DNA of 64,000 nt, taken from Imbricaverruca yamaguchii. Lineage: Eukaryota > Arthropoda > Thecostraca > Neoverrucidae. Positions 11,641 to 24,082 of the stretch are shown in pieces. Positions within the stretch are counted from its first letter, which is position 1; every line of letters begins with the position of its first letter. Below the pieces are notes generated by a model that did no database searches, was not told the origin of the DNA, and worked only from the letters and a program-made list of their open reading frames with translations. Position numbers and translations under genes: made by a program. The DNA lies in assembly GCA_034440575.1 (NCBI GenBank), contig JAOTOL010001454.1, forward strand, positions 124,001 to 188,000. The letters are read 5' to 3'.

Positions 11641-12379
11641 AGAGGTCCAAGGCAAAGAAGGGCACCCGTGAGCTGTGAGGCTGGCAAAGGCTGGCAAAGG
11701 CTGACACACCGGCGGACTGTCGGCCTTTGATAGTCAGTGAAGAGAATCAATTCTTCCAGATCTCACAAGCAGAATTGAGTCTCACACTTGACCTTTCCCA
11801 CGGGATGGCATGCAGATGGCCTCGGAATGGATTCACCTCCCAAATGTCCCCGCTGTTTGTTCCGTGCATTGGTCAGGAGCGTACGTCGTTTCGCCGGTAT
11901 GGTATATGTCGTCAGCTATGACGAACTTGCCGGCATGTTGGCAAACCCGGTAGTGGTCAGAGGAGCGCGCCACTGTTTTGCACATCTCGTCTGAACGAGG
12001 AATGCTTCACTCCGAGACCACCTCCACCAGCAGGAGCTTCCCGCTCGGACCATTTCATTCCGGACCACCTTGGACCTTCTCGCCCCGACCATAGTCCAGT
12101 CACGAGTGTAGTTGGGTTTACCACACAGACTTACGGACGTCGAAGCGCTTCGCCACCGCAGGATCAAAAACGAACGCGAGGCCATCAGGAATGAAAAGTG
12201 TGTGGTTTGTCCAGACTAGACTTCGCGGTAGCCTGGCCAAGTACTGCAATCCGGAGCATTGCACAGTCTTATAGGTGCTGTCTTGCCCAGTTTTCGTTCG
12301 TTGCATTGTTTTTATTTCAACAATGGGGGTCTGTCGAGGAGAGGTAGACGATGTTAGCTAATGTCAATGGCGAGGCACA

Positions 12380-13060
12380 TTAACCGGCGCCATCTCGGGG
12401 GTCTTTTCACGCTCCCCTAAGGTTTTCCGTACATGGTGAGAAAACAACGGCGAGATGTAAAGCGCCGAAAATTTTCGCGCGAATAAGGATATATGAATGC
12501 AATTTTCAGGGATTCCTTATTTTCATAGACGCAACAATAGCGCCAGAGGAAGCATGAAATGTTTGCGTTCTTAACGACTGTTTTGTATTTTTGCCCATAT
12601 GGCCAAACTCAAAGATTTTGGCTGAAGTCAGCACCTTTTATGAGGTTAAGTTAACTTAAAACAGCATTTCTTGGTGCGCTCTACCAATTACACAAAGAAT
12701 AAAAATGTAATCAATAACTCCAAGTTTTGAAGTAAGAACGGTAGGCAATCATTCTGGGGCCATGGTCGATGTTGCCGTCTTTTTCACATTCCAAAGAATT
12801 TTATAGTTCAAAATTTCCCCCAAAATTCACTCCACGGACCAAAAACATGACGTCAGTCGTGATATCAGAACTTTTAGTGACGTCACACCTTGAGGGCATA
12901 ACATTGCGAGGGTGGTTACAGTCCCTACTCGTTCAGTGTTCTCCGATAACTCTTCTTTCATTTTTGTGCAGCACCTGGTTTGGTTATTAGAGGGGCGTAT
13001 TACGGCCTCCGTCCCGGGACCGGATGTGAGGATCTGATCGAAAAAGAGAGTAAGGTAAAA
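12380..13060. mobile_element. Diverged TTAA element (family A), inverted orientation
   Basis: It starts TTAACCGGCGCCATCTCGGG. It ends with an imperfect inverse of the family A left end (GTCCCGGGACCGGATGTGAG, GATC, GAAAAAGA). An internal block (CACTCCACGGACCAAAAACA, TGACGTCA, CAGTCGTGA) corresponds to the reverse complement of 24270-24330. The right TTAA is mutated, so the end is approximate. Confidence 0.65.
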
Positions 13061-14757
13061 TAAAATTGGGTTTGATCAAAAGTATCGGTAGGTCTTGTTT
13101 CTTCATCTGGAGGAAAAATGTATTCAGCGTGGGAAGCGGTGCGATTGGATAATTGAATCATCCCTGATGTGAGGCTAAGCCGTCATTCAGGGTATCAGAG
13201 CACCACAAGTGTACCGAACGACACCTCTGAGAGCATCCACAAGGTAAGAAATAGATGGAAAAAGAAAACATGGCGAAGTAAGTTTGTATGTCATCCTCTG
13301 CAAAAATGTCGTGGGCTTACTACCAGTATGCCTGCCACGCATTCTGATATGTCTGCAGATGTTGTCTGCCATTCCACAGAGTATCCAGACACGGAAACTG
13401 AAGGAGGTGTAAATATAGCTGATGTATATATATATATATATATATATATGAATATATGAATAAGGTGTATCCTTACGTCGACCTCAACTGTAGCAGCAAA
13501 CACGTAGAAAGCGTCCTAATAAACTCTCCATGGGACGAACATCCAGTATAAAATGTAAATATAGATTGCACAATTAGTTGCTAGATATGCTGCAACGTCC
13601 ATTGAGTTTCAAGCATGCGATCTTGAACATTGCCCATTTTACTCCTTAAACAGGCCACTGGTTGTCTGATACGTCGTGTAATCAAATGCGAGGTGTCTAG
13701 GATAGCAATCAGTTATCATCTTTCCACTCAACACAACACCAGGCATATTCATGCCGGACTTAATTTTCACAGAAGCATAACAGAAGATCACCAACAGAGA
13801 TGTCCCCTCATGATTTTCCTCCATGAGACCACACCTACTGAAACTACGAAGCGTTTATTTTGACAAGGTGCATGGAACAAGCTTAGGAAACTTACAAAGT
13901 TTCTTAGGTCAGGTGCAAACAATCAAGAAATGATCTGCGAATCACCTTAGGATGAGTTGTATCCGCCCTCCGCGCAGTGATATTGCGTCACGGAAAGTGA
14001 GTGGCAATCGTTGCATCTGATGCAATTAGTCCTATTTCGGTTGCATCAAAACATTCCCGGCTTTGCTGAATACTCACATCGACATCAGCATGCCTCATGT
14101 GTGCTTTTTCAGCATGGGTATGCATGCCGTAGGCACACATGAGTGGTAGTCCTGGTTTTACTAAGAGCTTGATTGAAACCCTTTCGTATTGCCCACATGA
14201 CAATTTGCCTGTCTATTTATCTCAGCCACCCAAACTATCTACGAGATGCAAGCCGGACCCTTGGCTAATTCCTCCGAGCTCGCGAAGTTCCAATGCGGGA
14301 GACAGTAATGAAATGGCACTAAAGCTCGAATCAAACCTATAAATACGCAAGGCTGCCAGCCTTCCAACTCGAAAACCAGCCTGAACTTCACTTCAATCCG
14401 GAGCTGAAATGTTTGGTCACCATCTCTTCACATTTAATGAGGCGAATTATGTAACGCTTTAACTGAGACCATCACTTCGAACGAGTTTCATCGGCCCAAT
14501 GGTGGCAGATAAGCCGATTTAATTTAGTTGATCATTAGCGCCAGATACTCCTGCATCCCATAAGAGGATTCAAGAAGGGGATAATGGAGAGAGGAGAGAA
14601 GATGGGGATGGGGCTACTCGACGTTGAACAGACTGATCGATGCCGTTCAACTCGGAGGAAGACCGAAGGTTCCAAACATGCCATGACACTCACAATTTGA
14701 AACACTTCAACTCGGAACTTCCACTAAGGAACTTTGGCTGGATGTTGTGCTTAGTGC

Positions 14758-16380
14758 TTAACCCGCGCCGTCTCAGGAGGGGGGAGTTCATTAGCTGTCC
14801 CTATAAAGTTTTCCGTGGATAGTGAAAGACCGGCGCGGGTCAGCGCGCCGAAATTTGGTGCACCTTTTCCCACATTACTTTGGCATGTTGTGTCAAAATT
14901 TTTAGATCAGTTCATCTAGTGTCAACGAGTTAGTCAAAGTCGACTGAGGTCACATCCATAAAAGTCCAACCAGTCGTTACGCTTTAACGGGCAAATATAT
15001 TTTTGTTGCACTTTCAGCGTTTGCTTATATTTAGGGACGAAATAAAACTTGCGGAAGGAAATTTTTGTTTTTAAGTTTTTGACTACTTAACCCGCACACG
15101 TCTGGGGGCAGAAATCTACCCCCCCTCCGGTTTTTCCTTATTTGCCGCCAAACTAATACGGTTAGCAAGGCCAAACCTCGCATGACTGTTCATTGGTCTT
15201 TTACGCATATCCTCATACATTTTTAATCCTGGGTCATCTCAAGTCAGGTCACCAGATCAGGCGAGGTGACCCAACTACACTCGGAGTTCTAGGTGGCATA
15301 ACTTCCACAATAATTGGGGGATTTATTTCAAACTTATAGCATGTCATGATCTCATCAGGGACCATAATATGTATATCGCTTTTTTCGTAGCATTGACCTT
15401 AGGTCAGGTCGCTGCCATGGCTTCACCATTATAGGGCTACGGTAAAATATACAATTGTTTCCTAGTTACATATTTGCGCTCGGAATGATCTCACAACGGT
15501 TGTGGCATGTAGATGGAAGCTATACTCAATGCTACCGCTGACATTTTTGCTCAGTGACCTCACCAAGGTCTCTGAGGTCACCTGAGATCACTACACATTT
15601 ATGCGCATTACATCGCACTGCATTGAGCTAGAAGGCTGACATTATCGTCATTGTGCTTGCATCGTCAAGACGTGTCGATTGGTAACTTACATGACCTTCC
15701 TAGGCCTTGACCTGAGGTCATGACTCCATGACCTTTAGCTGAGTTTCGGTTGACCTGACCTTATATTACATCGCCTATTGTCGGTTGCGCATTTCAAGGA
15801 CTGTCGAATAGCGTTCGCCATTTGTTTCTATATGTTACAGGTCCTGAGATATGTGTCAATATCTGAGTCCCACCTGATCTGGTCGAATTTGACCTATGAT
15901 GGCCCAGTGACCTGAATGCTGACCTGAGCGAACAAATTACCGAAACACTTTCGATAGAGCCCGTCACCAGCTATCCAACGCCGTCTTCCGATTGTCGATA
16001 GCTAGCATAGTTCCAGATATCTTAAGGGTGCAGACATCTCCCCCCCCCCAGGACATGCGAAGTTGGCGCGGACCGCCGGACGTGCGAGTGTTAATAGTCA
16101 TGCATATTTGTCCAGTGGAGCTAAAATCGAAGATTCTGGCTAAAGTAGGCATTATTTTTCGAGAGCAAATTGCGTTTGAAGACAGTTTATTTCTTCGGTC
16201 CGCTCTACCTATTATAAAAATAAAAATGAAAGAAAATCTAAAACTCCACATTTTGAAATGCCCAAAAATATGTAATTTTGATTTTTGGGTCGGCAAAAAT
16301 GTTAGGGGTTCCTATCAACCAGCCCCGCCCCCCGAGACGGGGTCTGAGGATATGATCGGAAAGATGGGAAAAGTCAATGG
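14758..16380. mobile_element. TTAA element (family A) split by a nested insertion
   Basis: The left part (14758-15086) starts TTAACCCGCGCCGTCTC and follows the reverse complement of the 24.5-24.83 kb copy through the GAGTTAGTCAAGGTC-like and CGCTTTAACGG blocks. The homology breaks at a TTAA (15087) and resumes at about 16095 (GATTCTGGCTA), ending with an inverse G-run end (CCCCCCGAGACGGGGTCTGA). The gap is exactly the nested element 15087-16094. The right terminus is eroded. Confidence 0.7.
15087..16094. mobile_element. Nested TTAA element (family B)
   Basis: This 1008 bp insertion inside the family A copy is flanked by TTAA at 15087-15090 and 16091-16094. The left end reads TTAACCCGCACACGTCTGGG and the right end, read inward, TTAACACTCGCACGTCCGGC, an imperfect inverted repeat. 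There is no coding frame. The interior is rich in AGGTCA/TGACCT hexamers. Confidence 0.7.
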
Positions 16381-17968
16381 TGACTGGAACCACCATCGGA
16401 CCCCAGTGGTGCTCTGTCAATGGGGTCTCCGACCAGTGGGTAACGGATATGGCTGGGGGCCAGCTTCCATCTCCCCACAGCTAACATGTTAGAAGAGGCC
16501 ATGTTTGAACTCCTTCGTCGGTGTTGGCTGCCCTGTATGCGGTACATGGTCAAAAGCAGGTCGCATGGACCATGGCCATCGCGTATCAATGCAATTCAGA
16601 ACGATAAATTGCGTGTTAACAGCAGTTAATCGACAAAGGCCGCACACTGTCAATTTCGAGGGAAGAATTTCAGTTTGTCCAAGCACTGAGCAGATCTGAA
16701 GAGTTGAATAAGCTATTGCAATCGAAACATACTCAATGCATTCAAATGCCTTGCGCTTGATTAACTACTACTCCCTCCGAGAGAGAAGCGGAATTTTCCC
16801 GAGCAAATATGTGACCAGCAGAAAATAGTATGTGTCGTTTTACATCGTTTTGTCGCGTTGTCACAAGAGCTTAAAGGGTGCGTCATATAACGTCATAACT
16901 GATCAAGCATAGACCAAATGGTTTAGTGATATAATTGAATGTAGCTTCAGGACGAGACAACCAAACGAAGTATGCAAGAGCAATACAGCTAAACGCAAAA
17001 AAAAAGTACTGTCAGTCTTCTCTGAAATTGTGAAGTTATTAACTCCGTCAAATCAACGCATCATTTTCCCAGTTCTTTTCCTGATGATGGGTTCCACGGC
17101 TTTGCCGCTAAAGCTATGCAGATGCAATTTATGCATGAGAAAAGAAAGTTATGTCCATAATCTGATTTCAGGGCACCAAATGCATCCATTTCGATATATG
17201 ATGATGTTAAGTATGTATCCAGTATCCTGAATATACTGATGCAGCCTGTAAATTGCATTACAATACGTTTTGTAGCTTCTGATGTATGCAAGGCAGCCAA
17301 AGCCATGAACTATTGTGACGCTATAGGACAGTTGGCATCAGGAAACATAAAACCTTTTTTGTCCGGACGAAATATGGATGAAGTGTATTCGGTAGGGTAT
17401 TTTCCATGTTACTGGCTATGTTTCGTTACTGAGTACATTTGTCTGTTAATCCCAGCCAGATCCGACATAATCAAATCATGTCGGATCAAATCAAATCACT
17501 TGCTTTATTTTCCGAAGCCCAAGGATTTGTATCAATTTTGCAGTTGCAAACTGCGGGTCTTCGACAATTTTTTTTCTTCACTTTAACGTCGTTTACACGT
17601 ATTGAACAGGCACTCTGAAAATAAGTTGGTGAAAAATGTGCATAGAAAGATCATGGTAAAACATTAGCAATGGCATCTGCTATGGCTATCGAAGGAATTG
17701 TACATATTGTGCTCCCACCGAAGCCCAAATAAATACGTAGTATCATTGCGCCTTTTCGCAGGTCACGCCCTTTCAATGCCTGGATGTGACTATTGCCTTT
17801 GCTGAACGTACCCGGACCGTCCAAGCCTGAAGAAAGGCAACTCAGCAAGGCTCGCTGGTAATCGACCGAACCCGACGTCCCAATGTTCCAAACGGTGGTA
17901 ATTGCCAGGCGGCTGGGCACTGGCTCGAAGGGAATAGTTCAGGTTTGGGTTCCAAAACAACCGACGGA

Positions 17969-17999
17969 TAGACACATTTTGTTTTGCAAAATGTGTCTA
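17969..17999. repeat. Perfect 13 bp inverted repeat
   Basis: TAGACACATTTTG and its complement are separated by 5 nt. No neighbouring feature explains it. Confidence 0.85.
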
Positions 18000-19339
18000 C
18001 TTGCACATGAATGGCAAGGTATAGATATGTAGCGTTGGACCGTAGATCAGAACCGGTGCAGATCCAGCACATGCCCTCTACTGCTCATCCGCCAATGGGG
18101 ACAGTGTCCAATTATTGAAATACCGTGACGTTCATAGTCATCAGCGTGCGACGATGACCATTCAGAAACATGTCAGCATTTCTTCAGCAGGCATTCACTG
18201 TAGGCAGACGTGCTAAATGCTCGCTTGACATGCTAATATTGTGTATACAATGTTGCCAAACAGCATTAGGCAATTGAACTTCTACAGCTCAAGTCTGGTC
18301 ATTAGTCTCAATTGGTTAAAACGGCGTTATTGACCTTCAAGGGAATGTGGAATGTTGTTTCGCTCCAGCATTTAATGAGGTAGTACCCAGTGGTCACAAC
18401 TCTGGGCTATGTCAATGCTATGCTCTTATTCAGTGGTGCAGCCAGCTAAGGGGAGGGGCGACCAAAAATGAGTGGAAGTGATAGTCAATCCAACCCCACT
18501 ACAAAATTACAACATAGTGAGGATACACTGAATCCCGTGTGCAATATAATGAGAGTTGTCTCGCGTATACTGTGTGCACCGTATGTGTTTGTTATACAAT
18601 TTTTGTAGCTTGTATCCTATTCTCAGATTCGCCAAGCGGGACACACAGGCGAATAGTTTCGAAATATTGAGATTCACGACACCCGGGTATGCCAACAGGA
18701 GTTATACCATCATGAAAATCAGCTGGAGAAGGTGATAAAATGCTATAAGTTATAAGCAGCAGTGGGAAGTCAGCGCAAGCGAATGGTAGGTGGCACTGGT
18801 AAAGTATGCAGGTATTGATAAGTGGAGAGGGGGTGTTCTAAAGAAAGCAACGTTAGAAGCGCGAGAAGCAGTTTTCAAGGACATGTGAGGGCATGAAGTG
18901 CCTCTGTGGCACACATACAAGACGAGGGAACATAATCCAGCAAACAAACAAACAAAAACAACAACAAAAGAATGCAAAGTTGCCATACAGGAGACGCCAA
19001 CCAGCAGCGGTGGGCATGGGTCTCCACCTGAGGCGGTGGGGGGGGGGGGCCTGCGGAGCACACGCCAGACCCTGTGTTAGTCGGATAACTGGGGGGAGCG
19101 ACGCGCATCGCCGGCTGGTGGCGCCTGCGCCTGTCACCCTATCACTCGCAGTACCGCATAATTTTCTACCACTCGCACTTCAGAGGGTGCAGGGTTTTCA
19201 CGCTCTTCTCCCACTAACTTTGCCTTTAAGCTAGATAGTCCGATGCGGTAAGAGACATGACGCAGCACCATTCTTTATCTTCCAGCTTTACTCTTCGCAT
19301 ATTTTTCTACCTCTTTTGGGTCAAGTTTCAGATTAGGTC

Positions 19340-19620
19340 AAACCGATCAATGTCATGGTACAGTCATCGCCGTAACGTTCCGACTCTGGTCATAAAAAAC
19401 CATGCCATGTTGTGCTTCAATGTCGTTCATCTGCAAACTGACCCTTCTTCCAACAAAATGACACATGTAAAGGCCAAGTTCAGATGCCTGGAAATATGTG
19501 ATAAACTGGCGAAACCGACGATCTTCGAAATAGGTTATGCTCAGGAAAAGATGATGAGTGTTATCAAGTAAAGCTAAATGCCTTTCGCTTTTTTGGATTC
19601 TTCTGAGACAAAGCATACAA
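19340..19620 (-). repeat. Interspersed repeat, copy related to 40.3 kb
   Basis: On the minus strand, GACATTGAAGCACAACATGG and CATGTGTCATTTTGTTGG match the plus-strand sequence at 40.41-40.50 kb (AACATTGAAGCACAAAATCG) with similar spacing. This suggests two old copies of one dispersed repeat. Boundaries are uncertain. Confidence 0.5.
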
Positions 19621-20544
19621 TATGAAGATTAAAGATACAAAAATTATACTTATACTTAGTGACTCTAATAACTTAAAAACCGGATAGACGAGCAAAGTTA
19701 TCCAAGCTTGGCCATTTTTGCGTTGCAACAATCCATATATTAGCTTTCAGAGTACTTGCGGTATTTGTATTCTGGGAACGTTTCAGATCATATCTCAATA
19801 ACCTGGCCTAATATCTCACAAATTTGAGAACTGAGGCATTCCGCAGTAACTCAACCGAAAATTTTCCAATTTGCCGTCCGACAATTTTTGATTTTTTTTT
19901 AAAAGTTGTGTACCGAGGGTTTCAAGGGCGAACAATTCATTTATGGTGAACAGAAAATTCCACCCAGAATATTTCCTAAGATACAGTCCTTGCAAATTTC
20001 CCAAGGTCAGTGAGCAGGCCCAAATTTGACGACCCATAACTCAAATGCTATGAGAGGTATTTCATTGAATTTTTTTTTATTGAATTAGGATGAATCAAGG
20101 AACAAGTTGGCTATCTCTGATTTTCGATTTTCAATTTATGAGGTTACGTGACTCTGTGGCCTAATTTTTGCGTCGTGACCTTAACCTTTTGGATGCTGAA
20201 ATTAAATCTTTCGTGTGATGAGCATTTGAGCCCCATTCATGCCTTTTCATATATATATATATATATAGTAAAAAACGTGGGGTTCAACCTGCAAAAAGCA
20301 CTTTTGGGGCTCGCAATGCTGACACAGCACGCTGTTTGGGACACCTGCCCGCAGATAACTTCGCATCTAGTTGGCATACGGTGTCGAAATGGTCCAGAGT
20401 GGCCCCTGATGACGAAACCTGTCAGTTGGTTTCTGCTACACTGACATCAGGTCACACGGTCACATGACATTGGGCCTTTAAGGTCATCTGATGTCACGAA
20501 CACGTTTATGTCTATAACTTTTCCCCTAATAACTTTGCCATCGA

Positions 20545-21570
20545 CACTCCCGTGTGTGATTCAGAAAATCGTGACTGCATGATTGGTGAGTGTGAAGAGT
20601 GTCCCGACAAGGAAGGTGTGATGAACATGTTGAACATGCTAGTCGAAGAGCGAGACAATGACGACGTTGACAGTGAGGAGGAGGTCCACTAACAAGCGGT
20701 GGGACAGCACTGACCGCTGCACGCTCAAAGAAATCGTCGCAAGCCAGGACGAGTGCATCGAGAGACTGAGCTCCGCCATAGTGAAGCTGACAAGTCATCA
20801 CTTCGAGGCGAAGGTTCAGTCAACGCACTTCGAACATCTGAAGGATAACGTTAAAGATGGCGAAGTTATTGTCCAAGGAGACTTTGCCGAGAACTTCTCC
20901 TTCGTGGTGCAGGATGCCGCCCAAGGTTTTCACTGGGACACAGCGCAGAGCACCGTGCGCCAAGACGGAGAGCAGCGACACCAAAGCTTCTGCGTGATAT
21001 CTGACGCCACAAAGCATACAACTAGCACTGTGCACGCCTTCCTGTGCCAACTGGTACCAGCAATAAAGGAAGAGGTTCCGGGGCTCATGAAAATTCATTA
21101 CTTCACGGACGGATGAGCTGCGCAATACAAAAAGAAGTACAGCTTCGCGAATGTGTGCTAACATGACATCGACTTCCCCGGTGTGACATGTGAGTGGCAC
21201 TTTTTCGCCACGTCCCACGGAAAGGGAGCGTGCGATGGTATAGGCGACACCGTGAAACGCGCCACGTACCTCGAGAGCCTGCGGCGCCCGGTAAAAGGTC
21301 AAATCCTCAACCAGAGGACATGTACCGATTTCTCGCCGGGCAGCTTGTGACAAAGATCAAGTTTTTCAATGTCACAAAAGAGGAAGTGCAGAAGGTTGAA
21401 CAGGAGTTGAATGGCCGCTTCACCAAAGCCGTGACGATCAAGGGAACAAGAAAGCACCACAGGTTCTGCCCTGTGAGTCAGAAAATAATGCGGATCCACG
21501 TCGTCTCAGAGGACAAGGCTGGCAAGCAGGTCAAGGTGTTGAAGCGATATGTTGGTGCGCTGGTGTCGTA
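20545..21570 (+). pseudogene. Decayed transposase-like protein gene in the long-TIR element
   Basis: A broken frame can be followed across the element interior. A Cys-rich start (CDSENRDCMIGECEECPDKE) is followed, after a frame shift near 20690, by NKRWDSTDRCTLKEIVASQD and DFAENFSFVVQDAAQGFHWD. An FTDG motif is followed directly by a stop at 21115, then AAQYKKKYSFANVC, a second stop, and CEWHFFATSHGKGACDGIGD. A second frame change near 21300 leads to MYRFLAGQLVTKIKFFNVTK. The order Cys motif, DFAEN, F-DG, HGKG-CDGIG matches a multi-copy uncharacterised family I recall from invertebrate genomes. The spaced acidic residues suggest an RNase H-like nuclease, but that is inference. At least two stops and two frameshifts make this copy non-functional. 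Confidence 0.75.
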
Positions 21571-21745
21571 TTCTACCGATAGGGGTATGTCAATAGGCAC
21601 CTGCCATTTTACGTATAATCATGCAATCAGTACAAGAACACAAGGTCTTCAAACATGGGAAAGTGTTGAACTGATATGTTGGTGCGCTGGTGTCATGTTG
21701 TTCTATCGATAGGTATATGTATATGTCAATAGGCACTTGTAATTG
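21530..21745 (+). repeat. Imperfect direct duplication at the 3' end of the transposase-like gene
   Basis: The segment around ATATGTTGGTGCGCTGGTGTC and the following CGATAGG...ATGTCAATAGGCAC occurs twice, at about 21530-21605 and 21660-21740. The second copy lies past the recognisable coding region. It could be a tail repeat of the element or a local duplication after insertion. Confidence 0.7.
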
Positions 21746-23599
21746 TACCGGTGACCTAACCTCAGGTCACGTGACCTAACTTGACCCATCAGGGTCATCC
21801 CATGTATCACTGTAAGTGTCTCGATGTGACGAACACAATAGGATTGAGTTCAGCTGTTTAGGTCATTTAGGGATACAGTTTGAGCCAGAAATAAATTCGT
21901 GACCGCAAATCCAATGACCTTGAACCCCTAATGTCAATGTCACCTTATGACCTGATGGCAGTATAGCAGGCACCAACCGACAGGTTTCGTCGTCGGGAGC
22001 CACTCTGGACCATTTCGAAACCGTATGCCAAATAGATGCGAAGTTATCGACAGACAGGGGGCCCAACCAGCGTGTTGTGTCAGCATTACGATGCCCAAAA
22101 GTAGTTTTTACTTGTCGAACCCCACGTTTTTTATTTATTTATTTGAAATGGCCTGAATGGGTCTCAAATCGTCATCAGATGAAAGTTATAATTTCAGCAG
22201 CCAAAGGGTCAAGGTTACGCCGCAAAGGATAGGTCACGAGGTCACGTAACCTAATAAATTGAAAATGAAAATCCGAGATAGCCAACTTATTCTTTGATTC
22301 ATCCCAATTGAAACAAAAACAGGTTCAATGAAATAACCCTCTTAGCTTCGGAGTTATGGGTCGTCAAAGTTAGGCCTCTTCACTGGCCTTGGGAAATTTG
22401 CCAAGACTGTATCTTGGGAAATATTTTGGGGGGAATTTTTTATCATCATAAATGAATTGTTCGCCCTTGAAAGCCCCGGTACACAACTTTTCAAGAAAAT
22501 AAAAAATGGTCGGACGGCACCCACCGGTTGAGTTACCATGGAATAAAACATCAGGTACATCTAAAACCACAATGAAATAATACCGTGACTTGACTTCCTA
22601 TTGCCCTGGTTCCGGGATCTTAATAATCTGGACTTACAATGTTTTATGATTGTATACAATGTTATAATGCATATATAATTTAACCGTTTGTCGAAATGCA
22701 TCCAACGTTTCAAAGCGATGCATTTAACTAGTATGGAGCTATAATCTCAGAAAGCATCATGGGTATGGGGAGGGAGGTCACTCTAACTCCCTGGGAACTG
22801 CGAAGGCGAATGCTCTTGAACGATAGCACGCACAAATATAAACATAAACAGCCACACCGCACCAGTACGGGGTGCATTGTCTGTTCACGTTAAGTTGCTT
22901 TTTTTCACAGAAGTGCCTAGTGCAATACAGCGATTTCTATTTTCAATATATTTATCAGGCAAATAACCAGCGTGATGCTTCTTCGTTGACGGTGACATAA
23001 ACGTAACGTTTAGGTCGCAACGTAACGTCGTAACCTGTTGGCTGTCCTAACAGGCTGGCTGGGAAGTTGTACTCAGAGCGACCTAAGGCGTTATCCTCAG
23101 AGGTCGTCAGACCAAGGGCGTCCAAGGATGCCAGTTCGGGAGGCCGTCTTGTCAGGGGTAGAAAAACCTCAGGTCGGTGTCCCATAAATGAGCACTTTCG
23201 GTACTTTCCTCTCAAAATTACCAGGACTTATAGAATTGCTCAGCCTTGGTAAAGCGCCGGACCGTGCTGAGGTTGAGGCTGTTTCGTTAGTTATACTAGC
23301 TTTTTAGGTGAGCTACACGGAGGTGAAGTACGCTTAGGTAAAGTAAAGTAGCCAAAGAAAAGTACGCTAAGGTAAAGTGCCGAGTGCCTTCTCCATTCAG
23401 TGGAGTGGGTATATGTTTCACTTGTGGATGACAGAGCGGGTATCGGTTCTGTTTATCACCTCCCCTGTTTCCTTCCTGATCATCAGAAATGTCTATCACC
23501 TGCGGTGTCTCCTTTACACTGATCAGAAGAGCTATTTGCATCCCGCGCTGATGACCAATTGTGTGGCTTTCCGCCCTCTGCCCACCATCCAAGGAGTCT

Positions 23600-23689
23600 T
23601 TAACCCGCGCCGTCTTTCCGGTCAAATCCTCACACCCGTCTCGGGGGGGGGGACGGTTGAAGACCCCCCCCCGAGACGGGACGGGTTAA
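23600..23689. mobile_element. Minimal 90 bp TTAA element (family A)
   Basis: TTAACCCGCGCCGTCTTTCC at the left and GACGGGACGGGTTAA at the right enclose only the G-run, CGGTTGAAGACC and the C-run. The element is therefore almost just two terminal inverted repeats back to back, flanked by TTAA. It lies 394 bp from the full copy at 24083. Confidence 0.75.
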
Positions 23690-24082
23690 GGGTCGTCCGG
23701 GGATGCCAGGCGTCTGGGGGCGTCGTAGCGTCTGACCCTGCCCTAGCCTAAGCATGACCCTGCCCTGGAAACCCAGGCAATCTCCCGGTTGTACAGTTGA
23801 GGGCTGGCTAGTGTCAGAGCTCCTCACATTCGTGACACATCCGCATGTCATCAGACAAGCGACTGGGCATGTCGTCGCTGTCAGCACCGTGCATATTCAG
23901 GCGGGTGGCTTGCGGAAGCAACCATGCTTGTAAGCATTATCTGGTGGCATACACAGCCAGTGGCAAGCCGTTCGGATATATCAGGAGCACGCAAGGAGTT
24001 AATATATGTCTTCGAAGTGCTTCCGTATTATCAGCGTTTTCCGGGCAGATTTTGAAGGTATTTCGGACGGAACTCGCGCATG

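Larger units (their letters stand above)
19836..22548. mobile_element. DNA transposon with ~690 bp terminal inverted repeats
   Basis: Two long imperfect inverted copies bound this 2.7 kb element: left arm about 19836-20530, right arm about 21865-22548. Read inward, both arms start with ATTCC, three variable bases, then GTAACTCAACCG. They then share collinear blocks such as GTTGTGTACCG, GCGAACAATTCATTTATG, GACGACCCATAACTC, AGTTGGCTATCTC, AACGTGGGGTTC and TCCAGAGTGGC. Between the arms is a decayed protein-coding gene on the plus strand. The left arm carries a short (TA)n run at 20250-20268. Target-site duplications are not obvious, so the outer ends may be off by some bases. I cannot assign the superfamily from sequence alone. 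Confidence 0.85.

Noticed and set aside
10914..11750. Open frames of 245-278 codons on both strands
   Set aside because: They are produced by a 36 bp tandem repeat (unit is 12 codons) and have no protein features.
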